Source of the DNA: Candidatus Polarisedimenticolaceae bacterium
Lineage (GTDB): Bacteria; Acidobacteriota; Polarisedimenticolia; Polarisedimenticolales; DASRJG01
Assembly (NCBI GenBank): GCA_036275915.1
Contig: DASUCV010000011.1
Coordinates: forward strand, 62,001 to 126,000
Reading direction: 5' to 3'
DNA length: 64,000 nt
Position 1 is the first letter of the stretch. Each line of letters begins with the position of its first letter. Shown one piece after another: positions 1 to 8,766 of the stretch. Below the pieces are notes generated by a model. The model ran no database searches. It saw only the letters and a list, made by a program, of their open reading frames with translations, and had not been told where the DNA came from. The position numbers and the translations under genes were made by a program.

Positions 1-1
1 C

Positions 2-1303
2 GTGCGACGGACCTTCTTCTCCGACTACCGCCAGATCATGCAGTCCGACATGACGTGGCCGATCTCGGTCCTCATCCCCGCGCACGACGAGGAGAAGACG
101 ATCGTCGAGACCGTGCGCTCGATGCTCATGGTCAACTACGGCGAGTTCGAGATCGTCGTCATCAACGACGGCTCGAACGACAAGACGCTCGCTCGCCTCG
201 TCGAAGCGTACGAGCTGCGCCGCACCGACCAGCCGTACCGCCGCGTGATCCCGACGCAGCAGGTCCGGGCGGTCTACCGCTCGCTCGCGCACCCCAACCT
301 CGTCGTCGTCGACAAGGAGAAGGGCGGCAAGTCCGACGCGCTCAACGCCGGCATCAACCTCGCGCGCTACCCGCTCTTCTGCTCGATCGACGCCGACTCC
401 GTCATCGAGGACAACGCGCTCCTCCGCGTCGTGAAGCCGTTCATGGAGAAGCCGCACGAGACCGTCGCCGCCGGCGGCATCGTCCGCATCGTCAACGGCT
501 GTGAGGTCAAGGAAGGCCGCGTCACCCGCATCGCTCTTCCCGACCGCGCGATCCCGATCTTCCAGGTCGTCGAGTATCTCCGCGCTTTCCTCACGGGCCG
601 CGTCGGCTGGTCGAACCTCCAGTCGCTCCTCATCATCTCGGGCGCGTTCGGCATCTACAAGAAGCAGGAGGTCGTCGAGATCGGCGGCTACACGCACGAC
701 ACCGACACCGAAGACCTCGAGCTCGTCGTGCGCCTGCACGAGCACATGCGCCGCAAGAAGCAGCCCTACCGCGTCGTCTTCGTGCCCGATCCCGTCTGCT
801 GGACCGAATCGCCCGAGTCGCTCCGCGTGCTCGCGCGCCAGCGCAACCGCTGGCACCGCGGCCTCCTCCAAACGATCTGGATCCACAAGCGCATGTTCCT
901 GAACCCGCGCTACGGCACCGTCGGCATGTTCGCCTTCCCGTACTTCGCCATTTTCGAGCTGCTCGGTCCGTTCATCGAGACGTTCGGCTACATCGCCGTC
1001 ATCTTCTCTTACCTGCTCGGCATCCTCGACGTGCAGTACTTCCTACTCTTCCTCGCGGTCTCGGTGCTCTACGGCGTCTTCCTCTCGATCGCCGCGGTGC
1101 TTCTCGAGGAGATCTCGTTCCGCCGCTACCCCGGTTGGACCGATCTCGCCAAGCTCGTCGCCTACAGCGTCCTCGAGAACCTCGGCTACCGGCAGCTCCT
1201 CTCCGCGATCAAGGTCAAGGCGTTCTGGGACGCGATCCGCAGACGTCGAGCGTGGGGGAAGATGCAGCGGAAGGGGTTCCAGCCGGCGAGGGTGGAGAGC
1301 TAG
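2..1303 (+). CDS. Processive family 2 glycosyltransferase, 5'-truncated by window edge
   Basis: Membrane glycosyltransferase that would add sugars from an activated donor to a growing polysaccharide. Visible GT-A features (numbered from the GTG at base 2) are the IPAHDEE start, a DAD donor/metal motif at residues 130-132, a TED acceptor-site motif near 236-238 and QRNRW at 280-284, the signature of cellulose- or hyaluronan-synthase-like enzymes. Residues from about 310 to 390 are hydrophobic helices. The reading frame is open to the window edge, so the GTG is probably internal and N-terminal membrane segments are likely lost. Substrate cannot be inferred; a PgaC- or N4-receptor-type exopolysaccharide synthase is the closest general class. 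Confidence 0.85.
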   Translation: MRRTFFSDYRQIMQSDMTWPISVLIPAHDEEKTIVETVRSMLMVNYGEFEIVVINDGSNDKTLARLVEAYELRRTDQPYRRVIPTQQVRAVYRSLAHPNLVVVDKEKGGKSDALNAGINLARYPLFCSIDADSVIEDNALLRVVKPFMEKPHETVAAGGIVRIVNGCEVKEGRVTRIALPDRAIPIFQVVEYLRAFLTGRVGWSNLQSLLIISGAFGIYKKQEVVEIGGYTHDTDTEDLELVVRLHEHMRRKKQPYRVVFVPDPVCWTESPESLRVLARQRNRWHRGLLQTIWIHKRMFLNPRYGTVGMFAFPYFAIFELLGPFIETFGYIAVIFSYLLGILDVQYFLLFLAVSVLYGVFLSIAAVLLEEISFRRYPGWTDLAKLVAYSVLENLGYRQLLSAIKVKAFWDAIRRRRAWGKMQRKGFQPARVES

Positions 1304-1317
1304 CTTCGGAGGTGCAG

Positions 1318-1712
1318 ATGAGATCTCCCGTTTGGTTGCTAGGTGCTATAGGAATCGGGGCAGCGATCGCTGGGACAAGGCCCCCGGCGAGACTCACTCA
1401 AGAGGATTTGGACAAAGTCCTCAAGATCCGGTTTTCAGCAGATGGTGCAATCTCAGAAATCTCTGCGCACGACCATACCGTCTCCGAATCAGCGAGCTCG
1501 ACACAGCCCACGGACGAGCGACCATTGAGCTCTGGGAGGATGGCAAGGTGGTATGTCTCCGCTGGTACAACTCGAAGGACGGGCCTCCGTTCGGTGGAAC
1601 GCTCTACTTCGACGGCGTTCCGGTCACCGCCGCGTGGGGACCTTACCGAGAGAAAGAAGCAGCGGAGGAATTGCGGCGCATGGACGAGCAGTTGAAAGCT
1701 AAGAAGCCCTGA
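1318..1712 (+). pseudogene. Small exported protein, apparently frameshifted
   Basis: Two overlapping frames together look like one gene. A good ribosome binding site (GGAGGT, 4 bases of spacing) precedes ATG 1318, whose frame gives a hydrophobic leader (MRSPVWLLGAIGIGAAIAG) and a plausible acidic stretch to about base 1470. That frame then becomes Ser/Arg-rich nonsense, while the frame one base earlier becomes sensible (ELWEDGKVVCLRWYNS..., ending with charged KEAAEELRRMDEQLKAKKP and a stop at 1712). A single-base deletion near 1470-1490 would explain this. Base composition is less GC-rich than in the neighbours. No family recognised. It could be a real pseudogene or an assembly error. Confidence 0.5.
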
Positions 1713-1726
1713 ACGATGGCGTCGAG

Positions 1727-2392
1727 CTAAGTCGGCAAGATCTCATTGCGCTTACGCGGCAGCGCGCCAGTGTGCCACGCCAGCTCGATCGCCGAGTCGA
1801 GCCACTCGAGTCGCTGTGCGGGGCTCGCGGCCAAACCGCGGATGAGCTGGTCCTTCCGGTGCGCTTCCCAGCCGCCACCGTACGACTCGGACACCGCACC
1901 TCTTTGATTCTTGGCGATGATCTCGAGTGCGTCGATGTCCAGCAGATCTTGCGGACGACCTGCGGCTCGCTTCATTCGGATGAGGTGAGGAATGGAGGCG
2001 ATGCGCACGGAGCATTCGCCCAAGTCCTTGACCACCGAGTCCCGCCAGAGCATCTCGAACTCCAGCGGGTTCTCGACGAACAGATCCAGCTCCCTCATCG
2101 GTTGGGCGGGATCGACGAGCGAGAAGACACGCATCCCCTTCTCTTCGTTCCACTGCCTCCGACGATCTGCAAGGGCGAAGTCGAGAAGCTCGACGGGGGC
2201 TCGCGGTTTGAGGCCCAGATCTCGCAACGCCTCCATTGTTCTACGAGCAGCTTCGGGAGCGAGGTCGATCACGAGATCGACGTCATCCGTCAGACGCGTG
2301 TAACCGTGCAAGACCGTGGCGAGTCCGCCCACGATGACGTAACGCACGTTGGCGCCGTTGAGAGCGGCGAAGATCGGGGAAAATAGACTCAC
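1727..2392 (-). CDS. Nucleotidyltransferase of AbiEii/DUF6036 type
   Basis: Small nucleotidyltransferase-fold protein of 221 residues. The N-terminus has the pattern YVIVGGLATVLHGYTRLTDD followed by VDLVID: a glycine pair, then paired aspartates for metal and nucleotide binding. Such proteins (AbiEii, MenA and DUF6036 families) often occur as toxin-like partners or in mobile islands. The last 45 residues (HRKDQLIRGL..., SPAQRLEWLDSAIELAW) resemble, from memory, a short helical protein that in other genomes is encoded by a separate small gene next to the nucleotidyltransferase, so this may be a fused version. No separate antitoxin gene is visible. Its target is unknown. It sits next to a broken gene in an accessory patch. 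Confidence 0.7.
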   Translation of the reverse strand: MSLFSPIFAALNGANVRYVIVGGLATVLHGYTRLTDDVDLVIDLAPEAARRTMEALRDLGLKPRAPVELLDFALADRRRQWNEEKGMRVFSLVDPAQPMRELDLFVENPLEFEMLWRDSVVKDLGECSVRIASIPHLIRMKRAAGRPQDLLDIDALEIIAKNQRGAVSESYGGGWEAHRKDQLIRGLAASPAQRLEWLDSAIELAWHTGALPRKRNEILPT

Positions 2393-2464
2393 GAAGCGAA
2401 GATACCGGTACCCGACTTCGGCTGGCCGTAGAACTCTGCTGATTCGGGTTGCGTCCCGGAAACG

Positions 2465-3907
2465 TCAGAACGTGGGCTTTGGATCGGCGAACGTCGTCTG
2501 ACTCGGGAACTCCCCGAACAGCGCATACCCGGCGGGGTACGGCGCGGTATGCAAGAGAATCGCTCGATGCTTATCCGACGCCGCGAGCCACTCTCGAACC
2601 GGTCCAGCATCTTCGTCGGTTTGCACGCGAACTGCGATGGCATCGGCTCCAAGCGCGCTCGCACGCTCGACGACGCGCGTTGACTGCCCCGCGTCCTCGA
2701 CGGGAACGTACTCGATCTTCAATGAAGGGATGAACGCTGCGAGCGCGCGGAAGTAGCGCGCGGGCGCGTCGTAGTAGCGCAGCGGTCCGCGCCCCTCAAA
2801 GTCCTCGACGACGAACGTCTCGTCGATCGCGAAGCGGATAGGGCGGTCGCCGATGATGGCGTGATCGCCTTCGGCGCGCACGGGGGCGGAGCCGAGCAAG
2901 ACTCCGGGCGCTTCATAGCCGACGATGTCGCCGGTGAAGCGGTCGCAGGGGAACCACGCGTCGACGCCGGCGCGTGCGAGGTCGTAGGCGGCCTGCATCT
3001 TGCCGGTGGTGTCGCCGCAGCCGACGACGAGCGAGACTCCCGCACGGCGCGCGGGCTCGACGAGCGCTGAAATCCCGTGCGTATCGACGATGAGGGCGAC
3101 GTCGTGCCAGACGAAGGTCGTGGGGTACTGGATCTTGTCGTCAAGGATCTCGTAGCGGAAGACGCCGTTCGCGTCGGCGCCGAGCCATTTGTCGCCGTGC
3201 TTGACGGCGAGCGCGCCGGTGAGCGGGACGATCTTCACCGGTGCCGCGGCGGCGAGGTCGCGCAGGCGCGCGCCCTCGTGCCAGGTGAGGAGCTTGCCGG
3301 CGTCCACATCGCCGGCCTTCTCGTCCCAGGCGAGCTGGTAGGAGAGCCAGTCTCTGACGGTGCGCTCGACCTGGGCGCCGACGCGCGTTCCCGGTTGAAC
3401 AACGATCCTGCTGGCGCCGAGGACGAACGAGGTCGTGCCGGGAGGGACGACGAGCTTCTTCGCGATCGTCGTCTCGGCGAATTCGGGTTCGAAGCGGTGC
3501 TCGGCGAGCGCGAGGTAGACGCGCGACTTCCATGAGGCTCCGGCGGCCCGCGCGTTCGCCGAGGCGGTCTGGAACGCCGCCTTGGTGTCCGCGCCGCAGC
3601 CCTCCGCGGTGAAGGCGACGATTTCCGAAGCCAGGAGCTTACGTGCGGGATCGGCCTGATCGAGGCGTTCGATTTCCTCGCGCACATCGCACGCGGCCTT
3701 CGCGTCTTGCTTGACGACGGCGAGGAGGAGCTTCCGCTGCGCGTCGAGGAACGGATCGTCCATGTGACGATCGCCGTAGACCTCGAGAAGCTCCTTCTTC
3801 TGGTCGGCGGGCTGGTACTCCCAGAAGCACGGATGGCAGACCGGTGGCTTCCGCGCGGCGCAGCCGGCGAGCACGATCGCGAAGAGGACGCTGCCGACCC
3901 GGCGCAT
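2465..3907 (-). CDS. Orphan lipoprotein of unknown function
   Basis: Predicted lipoprotein of 480 residues. The start at 3907 is chosen because it opens directly into a lipoprotein signal peptide with lipobox LAG-C16; longer upstream frame would be antisense to the next gene and is Arg/Ser-rich. A Cys-rich segment (PPVCHPCFWEYQPADQKK) follows the lipidated cysteine. Residues about 30-150 look helical, the centre looks beta-rich, and the C-terminal third (VVGCGDTTGKMQAAYDLARAG onward) has alternating strand/helix character. I recognise no family. It is divergent from the gene at 3988, with about 80 bases for both promoters. Confidence 0.75.
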   Translation of the reverse strand: MRRVGSVLFAIVLAGCAARKPPVCHPCFWEYQPADQKKELLEVYGDRHMDDPFLDAQRKLLLAVVKQDAKAACDVREEIERLDQADPARKLLASEIVAFTAEGCGADTKAAFQTASANARAAGASWKSRVYLALAEHRFEPEFAETTIAKKLVVPPGTTSFVLGASRIVVQPGTRVGAQVERTVRDWLSYQLAWDEKAGDVDAGKLLTWHEGARLRDLAAAAPVKIVPLTGALAVKHGDKWLGADANGVFRYEILDDKIQYPTTFVWHDVALIVDTHGISALVEPARRAGVSLVVGCGDTTGKMQAAYDLARAGVDAWFPCDRFTGDIVGYEAPGVLLGSAPVRAEGDHAIIGDRPIRFAIDETFVVEDFEGRGPLRYYDAPARYFRALAAFIPSLKIEYVPVEDAGQSTRVVERASALGADAIAVRVQTDEDAGPVREWLAASDKHRAILLHTAPYPAGYALFGEFPSQTTFADPKPTF

Positions 3908-3987
3908 CTTCGGATTATCCCTTTGCGATGCAAGCGGGCGGTGGCAAGATGCCCGAGCACGGGGCTCCTGGGACTGGGGTCGAGACC

Positions 3988-4548
3988 ATGACGACGCGAA
4001 GAAAGCCGGGCACCGCGCCCAAGATCTCGAACGATGCCGTCGCCGCGAAGACCGGGAAGACGTGGAAGCAGTGGTCCGCGATTCTCGATCGCGCGGGCGG
4101 GCGGAAGATGACCCACCAGCAGCTCGTCTCGGTGCTGACCAAGTCGTACGACCTCGTTCCGTGGTGGCAGCAGATGGTCGCCGTCGGCTACGAGCAGACA
4201 CACGGCCTGCGCGCCAAGCACGAGACGACGTCGGGCTACCAGGTCTCGCGGAGCAAGACGATGGCGGCCCCCGTCGGGGACGTCTTCGAGGCGTGGGGGA
4301 ACGCGCGCAAGCGCGCGCAGTGGCTCCCCGGGGCCAGGCTGACGATCCGCAAGGCGACCGAGAACAAGAACCTGCGCATCACCTGGGGGGACGGCACGAT
4401 GATCGAGGTCGGCCTGTTCTCCAAGGGGGCGCGGAAGACGCAGATCGCCGTCCAGCACGGCCGGCTCGCTTCGGCGCGGGCCGCCGCGGCGCAGAAGGCG
4501 TACTGGGGAGACGCCCTCGACCGGCTCGCGCAACTCCTCACCGCCTGA
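3988..4548 (+). CDS. DUF4287 plus SRPBCC-fold protein
   Basis: Cytosolic protein of 186 residues. The first ~65 residues (KISNDAVAAKTGKTWKQWSA through YEQTHGLR) match the helical DUF4287 pattern. Residues ~70-180 resemble an SRPBCC/AHSA1-type ligand-binding fold (SRSKTMAAPVGDVFEAWGNA, WLPGARLTIRKAT, LRITWGDGTMIEV). The combination is common in uncharacterised bacterial proteins. ATG 3988 is used because the DUF begins just after it; an in-frame ATG at 3931 would add 19 residues with no recognisable content. It is followed after 34 bases by the carboxypeptidase gene in the same direction. Confidence 0.75.
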   Translation: MTTRRKPGTAPKISNDAVAAKTGKTWKQWSAILDRAGGRKMTHQQLVSVLTKSYDLVPWWQQMVAVGYEQTHGLRAKHETTSGYQVSRSKTMAAPVGDVFEAWGNARKRAQWLPGARLTIRKATENKNLRITWGDGTMIEVGLFSKGARKTQIAVQHGRLASARAAAAQKAYWGDALDRLAQLLTA

Positions 4549-4582
4549 GCCGTAAACCGATTCCCACGCCGACGGAGTCCGC

Positions 4583-7504
4583 ATGAGACGCTGGACCCTA
4601 CTCGTCGCGCTCTTGTCTTGCGCGACCCTCTCCTCCGCCGCGCCGGCTCCCGGCGTGGGCCTCGATCGCCTGTTCCCCGGCGCCCGCTTCGATCCGGCGG
4701 TGCCGACGCAGGAGTCGGTAGTCGGGTTCACGCCCGGCTCGCGACCGATCACCTACGACGAGCTGATGCGGTACGTGGGCGCGGTCGCCGCGGCGAGCAA
4801 GCGCGTCAAGGTGCTCCCATACGCCAAGACCTACGAGGATCGCGAGCTCGTCGTCATCGCGGTCGGCGAGGAATCGACGATCGCCGGTCTCGACGCGTTT
4901 CGCGACGAGCACGCCAAGCTCACCGATCCTCGCCGAACGAGTGATGCAGCTGTTTCGGGTGCGAAGTCCGTCGCATGGATGGCGTACGGGATCCACGGGA
5001 ACGAGATCTCGTCGACCGATGCCGCGGCGGCGCTCCTGTATTGGCTCGCCGCCGGCGAGGACGATCGAGCACGCGCGGTCCGCAAGGCGTCGCTCGTCCT
5101 CATCGACCCCTGCGAGAACCCCGACGGGCGCGAGCGCGCGCTCTCGCAGATCCGATGGTTCGCCCACAAGACGCCGACGGGCGACCTCGACGACCTGTCA
5201 CACACGGCGATCTGGCCGTACGGCCGCGGCAACCACTACATGTTCGACATGAACCGCGACTGGATCACGCTCACGCAGCCCGAGTCGCGCCGGGTCGCCG
5301 AGATCGCGAAGTGGAATCCGCAGGTCATGGTCGACAGCCACGAGATGGGCCAGGAGAGCACCTACCTCTTCTCGCCGGCGCGCCCGCCGCTCAATCCGTT
5401 CCTCCCGAAGAGCTACCTCGAGCAGGCGCGGCTCTACGCCGCCGATCAGGCGAAGGCGCTCGATGCGCGCAGCTATCCCTACTACACGCGTGAGTGGGAC
5501 GACGAGTTCTTCCCTGGATACGGGTCGTCGTGGGCGATGTACCGCGGGGCGGTCGGAATCCTCTACGAGATGTCGCAGACGAACGGGACCTTCGTGCTCA
5601 AGTCGTCCGGCGAGACGCGGACGTACCTGCAGGCGGTCGAGCATCACGTCATCAGCTCGGTAGCGAATCTCTCGACGCTCGCCGCGAGCGGGCCGAAGGC
5701 GATCGCGGTGACGCTGGCGACGCGCCGCGACGGGATCGAGCGGGGCACGACGGGGAAGGTGAGGGCGTGGGTTCTTCCGCGCGGACGATTCCCGGATCGG
5801 ACCGACGCCTTGGGCCGTCTCCTCATGAATCAGGGGATCGAGGTGCAGCGGCTGTCGGCGCAGACGACCGTGTCCGGTCTCGTCGATAGTGCGACCGGCG
5901 AGTCACGATCGGTCGATCTTCCGGCCGGGAGCTGGCTCGTGCCGATGGATCAGCCTTCGGGCAACCTGGCGCGCGCCATCCTGGATCCCCACGTTCCGAT
6001 GAATGCGGATTTCCTCTTCGCGGAACGGAAGTCGATCGAGACCGGGAAGGGGACGCGGAGCTACGACACGACCGCCTGGTCGCTGCCGCTGCTCTTCGGG
6101 GTCGAGGCGTACTGGAGCGCGACGAAGCCGGCGGGCGCATGGCAGCCGGACATCAAGCTGCCGCTGCCGCCGGCGGGTGTCGAGGGGTCGCCTGCGCCGA
6201 CGACGTTCGGTTGGGTGTTCGAGGGATCATCCGACGGCGCCGGTCTCGCGGTCGCCGATCTCCTTCAGGCCGGGGTCTCGCTGCGCCTCGCCGAGAAGCC
6301 GTTCCGCGTGGACGGCCGTGAGTTCGCGGCCGGATCGATCCTCGTGAAGAAGGAGGCGAACGGGACCGACGTCGGGCGCCTGCTCGACGACGTGGGGAAG
6401 AAGCATGGCATTGCGATCATGACCGCCTCGACGGCGCTCGCGGAGACCGGCGCCGATCTCGGCGGCGGCTTCTTCCACGCGCTCGCGGCCCCGCACATCG
6501 CGGTCCTCACCGGTCCTGCCGTCTCGCGCGAAGGCTACGGCGCGATCTGGCATTGGCTCGACACGGTGGTCGGTCTGCGCTTCTCCGCGATCGACCTCGC
6601 TTCGCTTCCCGGCACCGATCTCCGCCGCTACAACGTCGTCGTCGTGCCGCCGCTCGACTGGTCGGCGTCCGCGGTCAAGGCGGTTCTCGGCAAGGGCGGC
6701 CTCGACGGCCTGAAGGAATGGGTCGAAGGAGGCGGCACGCTCATCGGGGTCGGTGCTTCGGAGCTGTTGGCCGATAAGGACCTCGGGCTCACGAAGGCGC
6801 GCCTGCGCAGCCAGGCTCTCGACACGTCGCCGCCGCTCGTCTGGAGCCTCCGCGCCGACGAGGCGGAGGCCGCGGGCACCCTCGCGGCGCCAGGCCTCGA
6901 CGCTCCCGAGGATAAGAAAGATGCGAAGGCGAGCCCACCGAAGCGCACGTCGCCCTACGACGTCGCGCCGGTCATCGGCCCCGGCGCGAAGGCGTTCGTG
7001 GAAGGCACGGACATCGGCACGCCGCTCGGAGGAGCGCCGGTCGATCTCGACACGTGGCTCAAGCCGGTTCTCCCTTCGGGGCAGAGCGCGCCGAAGGACG
7101 AAGACCGCCGGCGCGTCGACGATCGTCTTCGCCGCTTCGCGCCGCAGGGGGCGCTCCTGCGAGCCGACGTCGATCCCGATCTTTATCTCACCTGGGGACA
7201 GCCGTCCGATCTCACCGTCTACTACGGCGCCGACGACGCGCTCATCGTGCGTCCACCGGTGCGCGCGCTCGCGGTCTTCTCCGGGATCGACACGATCCAA
7301 CGCGGCGGTCTGCTCTGGCCCGAGTTCGCGGCCCGTCTCGCGAAGACCGCCTACGCCTCGCAGGAGTCGGTCGGCCGCGGCCAAGTGATCCTCTTCATCG
7401 ACCACCCGGACTTTCGCGGATGGACGATCGGCACGCGCCGTCTCCTGTTGAACGCGCTGCTCTACGGGCCGGGGGTCGGCGCGCAAGCGCCCGCGGCGTG
7501 GTAG
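4583..7504 (+). CDS. Secreted M14-family zinc carboxypeptidase
   Basis: Exported metallopeptidase of 973 residues that would remove C-terminal residues from peptides or cleave peptidoglycan-like substrates. Residues 1-20 form a signal peptide (LLVALLSCATLSSAA). The zinc ligands of M14 peptidases are visible: HGNE (H138, E141) and H253 in VDSHEMG, with supporting motifs PCENPDGRER and DMNRDW. E329 in ILYEMSQTNG is the likely catalytic glutamate. A long C-terminal half (about 380-973) contains a beta-rich segment and a GATase-like region, as in large bacterial M14 proteins. It begins a co-directional gene run; its stop overlaps the possible start of the transporter gene. Confidence 0.88.
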   Translation: MRRWTLLVALLSCATLSSAAPAPGVGLDRLFPGARFDPAVPTQESVVGFTPGSRPITYDELMRYVGAVAAASKRVKVLPYAKTYEDRELVVIAVGEESTIAGLDAFRDEHAKLTDPRRTSDAAVSGAKSVAWMAYGIHGNEISSTDAAAALLYWLAAGEDDRARAVRKASLVLIDPCENPDGRERALSQIRWFAHKTPTGDLDDLSHTAIWPYGRGNHYMFDMNRDWITLTQPESRRVAEIAKWNPQVMVDSHEMGQESTYLFSPARPPLNPFLPKSYLEQARLYAADQAKALDARSYPYYTREWDDEFFPGYGSSWAMYRGAVGILYEMSQTNGTFVLKSSGETRTYLQAVEHHVISSVANLSTLAASGPKAIAVTLATRRDGIERGTTGKVRAWVLPRGRFPDRTDALGRLLMNQGIEVQRLSAQTTVSGLVDSATGESRSVDLPAGSWLVPMDQPSGNLARAILDPHVPMNADFLFAERKSIETGKGTRSYDTTAWSLPLLFGVEAYWSATKPAGAWQPDIKLPLPPAGVEGSPAPTTFGWVFEGSSDGAGLAVADLLQAGVSLRLAEKPFRVDGREFAAGSILVKKEANGTDVGRLLDDVGKKHGIAIMTASTALAETGADLGGGFFHALAAPHIAVLTGPAVSREGYGAIWHWLDTVVGLRFSAIDLASLPGTDLRRYNVVVVPPLDWSASAVKAVLGKGGLDGLKEWVEGGGTLIGVGASELLADKDLGLTKARLRSQALDTSPPLVWSLRADEAEAAGTLAAPGLDAPEDKKDAKASPPKRTSPYDVAPVIGPGAKAFVEGTDIGTPLGGAPVDLDTWLKPVLPSGQSAPKDEDRRRVDDRLRRFAPQGALLRADVDPDLYLTWGQPSDLTVYYGADDALIVRPPVRALAVFSGIDTIQRGGLLWPEFAARLAKTAYASQESVGRGQVILFIDHPDFRGWTIGTRRLLLNALLYGPGVGAQAPAAW

Positions 7505-8766
7505 CGGGCACCGGCCGCGTTCCGCGCGTGCTCCCCGAGGAGCGGCCGGCCGTCTTCTGGGCGTTCGCCCACTTCTTCTTGATTCTCTGCGGCTACTACA
7601 TGCTCCGCCCGCTGCGGGACGAGATGGGAATCCTCGGAGGGGTGAAGAACCTGCCGTGGATGTTCACCGCGACGTTCGTCGTCATGCTCCTCGTGGTCCC
7701 CTTTTACTCAGCCGTCGTCGCACGTGTTCCGCGGCGGAAGATCATTCCCATCGTCTATCGCTTCTGCGAGGCGAACCTCCTCGCGTTCCTCGTGCTCGAC
7801 CGGCTCGGGATCGGCGAGATCTGGGTCGCGCGCGTCTTCTTCGTCTGGGTGTCGGTCTTCAACCTTCTCGTCGTGTCCGTGTTCTGGAGCTCCGTCGTCG
7901 ATGCGTTCGGCCAGGGGCAGGGGAAGCGCCTCTTCGGCATCATCGCCGCCGGCGGCGGGCTCGGCGCGATCGCCGGCCCGGGAATCGCCTCGGTGCTGGT
8001 GCAGCCGTTCGGAAGGGCCGCGCTCTTCGTCGCCTCGGCGCTCACGATCGAGCTGGCGGTCCACTGCGTGCGTCATCTCATCGCGTGGGCTGAGAAGCAC
8101 AAGGCCGGCTCCGTCGGCGTCGCACCCGACCGTCCGATCGGGGGAGGCGTGTTGGCGGGCTTCAGGTCGGCGCTCGCATCGCCCTATCTGCTCGCGATCT
8201 CGGGGATGCTGCTCGCCTACACGTTCACCTCGTCGGTTCTCTACAGCGACCAAGCGCACATCGTCCAGGCCTCGATCGCCGACTCGTCGGCGCGCACGGC
8301 GCTCTTCGCGAGAATCGACTTCTGGGTCAACATCGTCGCGCTGGCGTCGCAGACCGTTCTCACCGGCTGGGTGCTGACGGCGCTCGGCCTCCTCGTCGCG
8401 CTGTGCGTTCTCCCGCTCGTGACGGCCGGCGGCTTCGCCGCGCTCGCTCTCTCCCCGGGGATCTCGGTGCTCGTGGCGTTTCAAATCGCGCGGCGCGGCC
8501 TCCAGTACGGCCTCGAGCGTCCATCGCGGGAGGTCCTCTTCACCGCCGTCACGTCCGAAGAGAAGTACAAGGCGAAGTCGTTCATCGACACCGTCGTCTT
8601 TCGCGGCGGGGATGCCTTTTCGCTCTGGGCCTATACCGCTTTCACGTCCCTGTCTCCGCCACAGTGGCTCACGACCACGGTTATGCTCTTGATCTGCGCC
8701 GGCTGGATCGCGCTCGCCGTCTTCGCGTCGCGGCGCCAGGCGACGCTCGAGAGGAGCCAGGCATGA
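7498..8766 (+). CDS. MFS / nucleotide-carrier-like membrane transporter
   Basis: Polytopic inner-membrane transporter of about 422 residues with 10-12 hydrophobic helices. The N-terminal motif YYMLRPLRDEMG is characteristic of bacterial members of the ATP/ADP carrier-like (TLC, Npt) branch of the major facilitator superfamily; the C-terminal half carries RRGLQYGLERPSREVLFTAV, also typical there. The substrate need not be a nucleotide in free-living bacteria. The start is uncertain: GTG 7498 overlaps the carboxypeptidase stop, and GTG 7528 is the alternative. The stop overlaps the next gene by ATGA, so translational coupling is likely. Confidence 0.8.
   Translation: MVAGTGRVPRVLPEERPAVFWAFAHFFLILCGYYMLRPLRDEMGILGGVKNLPWMFTATFVVMLLVVPFYSAVVARVPRRKIIPIVYRFCEANLLAFLVLDRLGIGEIWVARVFFVWVSVFNLLVVSVFWSSVVDAFGQGQGKRLFGIIAAGGGLGAIAGPGIASVLVQPFGRAALFVASALTIELAVHCVRHLIAWAEKHKAGSVGVAPDRPIGGGVLAGFRSALASPYLLAISGMLLAYTFTSSVLYSDQAHIVQASIADSSARTALFARIDFWVNIVALASQTVLTGWVLTALGLLVALCVLPLVTAGGFAALALSPGISVLVAFQIARRGLQYGLERPSREVLFTAVTSEEKYKAKSFIDTVVFRGGDAFSLWAYTAFTSLSPPQWLTTTVMLLICAGWIALAVFASRRQATLERSQA

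Noticed and set aside
6227-7486. Long minus-strand frame within the M14 carboxypeptidase gene
   Set aside because: Arg/Glu-rich, no motifs, entirely inside a coherent protease gene.
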